Source: a virus. From it: DNA of 37,223 nt. The stretch spans positions 1-37,223 of IMG/VR virus record IMGVR_UViG_3300042898_000256. One strand, given 5' to 3'. Under the pieces are notes generated by a model. That model was not told where the DNA came from. It made no database searches and worked only from the letters and a program-made list of their open reading frames with translations. Below are positions 35,419 to 37,223 of the stretch, one piece after another. The position numbers and the translations under genes are program-made. Numbering within the stretch: position 1 is the stretch's first letter; the number at the start of each line of letters is the position of its first letter.

Positions 35419-36060
35419 ATGTCAAATCTCGCAACTTTCTCTTCGGCAAATCTGCCAGCAGTCTCCACCCTCTCCACCGCATTGCGTTCGCTTGAACAAG
35501 GCGCAGGCACATCGGGCGTCGTCATCCTGAAAATGGACAAGACCGGCCACTGGGTGTTTGGTGCTGACCAGACTGAAGTCGAAGACGACTCTACTTGGGC
35601 CGTCAATCCTTTCTCTTTCGTCCACGGCTTTATCGCCTGGGGCGACGGTGAAGTGCTTGGCGAGAAGATGACCGGTGTGCAGCATCCTCTGCCTGAGCTT
35701 GACCAAGCGCCTCCCGGCGCCAAGCGCGGCTGGGAGACACAGATCGGCATGTCGTTGAAGTGCCTCGTTGGTGAGGACAAGGACATGGAAGCACGCTTTA
35801 CCACGACCTCGGTCGGCGGTAAGAAGGCCGTGCAGGCACTGGGTGTCGCCATCGCCACGCAAGTGGAGAAGGACCAGTCTAAGCCCGTGGCCATCGTGCG
35901 CCTGAAGAAAGACCACTACGTCCACAAGTCCTACGGTCGCATCTACACCCCGGTGTTTGAGATCGTGGAGTGGGCCAGCATGGACGGCGCTGCTGAAGCG
36001 CCAGTGGCTGAAGAAGCTGAGGCTGCACCAGCTGCTGGCCGTCGTCGTCGCGCAGCCTAA
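35419..36060 (+). CDS. Putative ssDNA-binding-type replication protein, 213 aa
   Basis: The 213-residue protein follows the DUF2800 nuclease by nine bases and precedes the polymerase. It has a strand-rich body (SGVVILKMDKTGHWVFGADQTEV, WAVNPFSFVHGFIAWGDGEVLGEKM, TPVFEIVEW) and an acidic Ala/Glu linker followed by a GRRRRAA basic end. In related phages a protein of this design sits in this slot and is annotated as hypothetical or SSB-like. The acidic and basic tail with a globular N-terminal domain would suit a single-strand-binding protein, but the OB fold cannot be confirmed from sequence alone. Confidence 0.6.
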   Translation: MSNLATFSSANLPAVSTLSTALRSLEQGAGTSGVVILKMDKTGHWVFGADQTEVEDDSTWAVNPFSFVHGFIAWGDGEVLGEKMTGVQHPLPELDQAPPGAKRGWETQIGMSLKCLVGEDKDMEARFTTTSVGGKKAVQALGVAIATQVEKDQSKPVAIVRLKKDHYVHKSYGRIYTPVFEIVEWASMDGAAEAPVAEEAEAAPAAGRRRRAA

Positions 36061-36068
36061 GTGAAACC

Positions 36069-36166
36069 GGGGCCGAAAGCGGATGCTGTGCACCCTACCC
36101 ATCACAGAAACTGCGTTTTGACGCTACGGTTGATGGATGCATTCACAGACGCAGCGAGTAGGCCCC
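36069..36166 (+). other. Structured leader before DNA polymerase
   Basis: The 127-base gap before the polymerase ATG (36188) holds nested inverted repeats: GGGGCC (36069-36074) with GGCCCC (36161-36166), CTGTG (36086-36090) with CACAG (36103-36107), and CTGCGT (36111-36116) with ACGCAG (36149-36154). Together they can form a three-way junction. CCTAC (36094-36098) in the second loop could pair with GTAGG (36158-36162), a possible pseudoknot that competes with the closing stem. No SD is visible before the polymerase ATG. Confidence 0.5.
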
Positions 36167-36187
36167 ACCTATAAAGTAAAGTACAGT

Positions 36188-37223
36188 ATGAATCTTTGGC
36201 TTGACTTTGAGACCCGCAGCCGCTGTGACCTGAAGGCCAAGGGCGTCTACAACTACGCGCAGGACGCGAGCACCGAAGTGCTGTGCATGTCCTACGCTTT
36301 TGACGATGGTGAGGTCGTCACTTGGTTGCCGGGCCAGACCCTGCCTGACTTCACGGGCCACACGATCTACGCCCACAACGCCGCTTTCGAGCGGTTAATT
36401 TTTTGGTATGTCTTGCAGAAGAACTACCCCCTCGAATCTTTTTACTGCACCGCAGCGCAGGCCCGCGCCAACTGTGCGCCTGGCTCGCTGGAAGACGTCG
36501 GCCGCTTCGCTGGCGCTGACATGCGCAAGGACCACCGGGGCAGTCAACTGATCCGGCTGCTGTCGCTGCCGCAGGCCAACGGCCAGTTCCGCGAAGACGC
36601 CGCCCTGATGGCCGAGATGGTCGCCTACTGCGAACAAGACGTGCGGTCTATGCGCGCCGTCAGCAAAGCCCTGCGGCCACTGTCTGCGGACGAGCTGGCC
36701 GACTATCACACCAACGAGCGCATCAACGACCGTGGCGTGCTGGTGGATGTGCCGCTGTGCCAAGCCGCTGTCAAGTACTCCGCCGACGAGACCGTCGAGA
36801 TTCAGCAGATCGTGTCCGAGGTGACCGAAGGCGTCATCACCAGCGTGCGCTCGCCTAAGATGCGCGAGTGGGTGCTGGAGCGCGTCGGCCCCGAGGCCAA
36901 GAAGCTGATGTGGACGGGCGAGAAGTATTCGATTGACAAGACTGTGCGGGCCAACCTGCTCGCGATGGAAGACCCCGATGAGATTCCGCCCCATGTTGCA
37001 GACGTCATCCAGTGCGCGGACGACCTCTGGGCGTCTTCGGTTGCGAAATTTGCGCGGCTCTCCAACCTCGCCGATGACGAGGATCACCGAGTCCGCGGCG
37101 CTTTCGTTTTTGCTGGAGGGGCTGCCACCGGCCGTGCGTCGAGCTACGGCGCGCAAGTTCACAACTTTACCCGCAAGTGCGCCAAAGAGCCTGATGAAGT
37201 ACGCCACGCTATGGTGCGTGGCC
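36188..37223 (+). CDS. Family A DNA polymerase, N-terminal part (continues at 1-1014)
   Basis: This is the 5' part of the phage DNA polymerase. It starts at ATG 36188 and is still open at the end of the window; the reading frame continues in frame from base 1. The 3'-5' proofreading exonuclease domain is clear: Exo I LWLDFET with Asp6 and Glu8, Exo II YAHNAAFE at 61-68, and Exo III YCEQD with Tyr147 and Asp151. The beginning of the polymerase domain follows (NERINDRGVLVDVPLCQAAV near 178-197, then the GGAATGRASSYGAQVHNF region that precedes motif A). The whole protein is 640 residues. No clear SD is seen, and a structured leader precedes it. Confidence 0.95.
   Translation, partial: MNLWLDFETRSRCDLKAKGVYNYAQDASTEVLCMSYAFDDGEVVTWLPGQTLPDFTGHTIYAHNAAFERLIFWYVLQKNYPLESFYCTAAQARANCAPGSLEDVGRFAGADMRKDHRGSQLIRLLSLPQANGQFREDAALMAEMVAYCEQDVRSMRAVSKALRPLSADELADYHTNERINDRGVLVDVPLCQAAVKYSADETVEIQQIVSEVTEGVITSVRSPKMREWVLERVGPEAKKLMWTGEKYSIDKTVRANLLAMEDPDEIPPHVADVIQCADDLWASSVAKFARLSNLADDEDHRVRGAFVFAGGAATGRASSYGAQVHNFTRKCAKEPDEVRHAMVRG
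37097..37223. repeat. 127-bp terminal direct repeat, right copy
   Basis: Identical to bases 1-127 and in the same polymerase reading frame. Removing one copy leaves a circular map of 37,096 bp. Confidence 0.95.

Overview
The window is essentially a complete genome of a short-tailed (podovirus-type) double-stranded DNA phage with a P22-like virion plan. The first 127 bases (1-127) recur exactly as the last 127 (37097-37223), and one DNA polymerase gene runs off the right end and resumes in frame at the left end. The contig is therefore a circular map of about 37,096 bp linearised inside the polymerase gene, with an overlap most easily explained as an assembler k-mer overlap. No integrase, CI-like repressor, RNA polymerase, reverse transcriptase, tRNA or CRISPR array was recognised, so a lytic life using host RNA polymerase is likely. 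The moderately GC-rich sequence, the styles of the small proteins and the consensus sigma70-type promoters suggest a Gram-negative, probably betaproteobacterial (Burkholderiales-type, freshwater) host; this is inference only.

The map has four transcription blocks. (1) Rightward early/replication block, from a divergent promoter pair at about 34.05-34.11 kb across the contig ends to 3378: a 48-aa ORF, a RecB/Cas4-like nuclease with a probable Fe-S cluster (DUF2800), a putative ssDNA-binding-type protein, a structured leader, family A DNA polymerase with 3'-5' exonuclease, and a primase-helicase. (2) Leftward accessory block, 5887 to 3402: an 79-aa leader gene, an ArdC-like antirestriction protein, and a run of very small acidic or hydrophobic proteins, including two membrane micropeptides (19 and 31 aa), driven by a strong promoter with dyad operator-like repeats. 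It ends face to face with block 1 at a shared hairpin (3383-3403). (3) Rightward late block, 6548 to 30186: terminase small and large subunits, small DUF proteins, a GroES-like co-chaperonin, P22-type portal, Dps/ferritin-like protein, glycine-rich fibre and tailspike genes, scaffold, P22-type coat, two putative decoration proteins each followed by a hairpin terminator, gp4-like and gp10-like head-closure proteins with an HNH homing endonuclease wedged between them on the other strand, ejection proteins, then holins and an M15 endolysin. (4) Leftward block, 34048 to 30174: VRR-NUC nuclease, DUF3310, SNF2-type helicase, and a chain of tiny proteins coupled by ATGA overlaps.

The only long gene-free stretch is 5888-6547. 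It carries the leftward promoter and operators, a 26-bp imperfect inverted repeat built from a 15-bp iteron-like unit present three times, several hairpins, a LexA-like box, a G-quadruplex-type run and a late promoter candidate just before the terminase genes; it is the best place to look for an origin or packaging site.

Points that deserve a second look are the probable AUA start of the gp10-like gene next to the HNH insertion, two covarying hairpin leaders at 17.1 and 17.4 kb, the shared operator-promoter architecture of the two leftward blocks, the structured SD-less polymerase leader, and the leftward accessory operon as a candidate anti-defence or host-takeover island.
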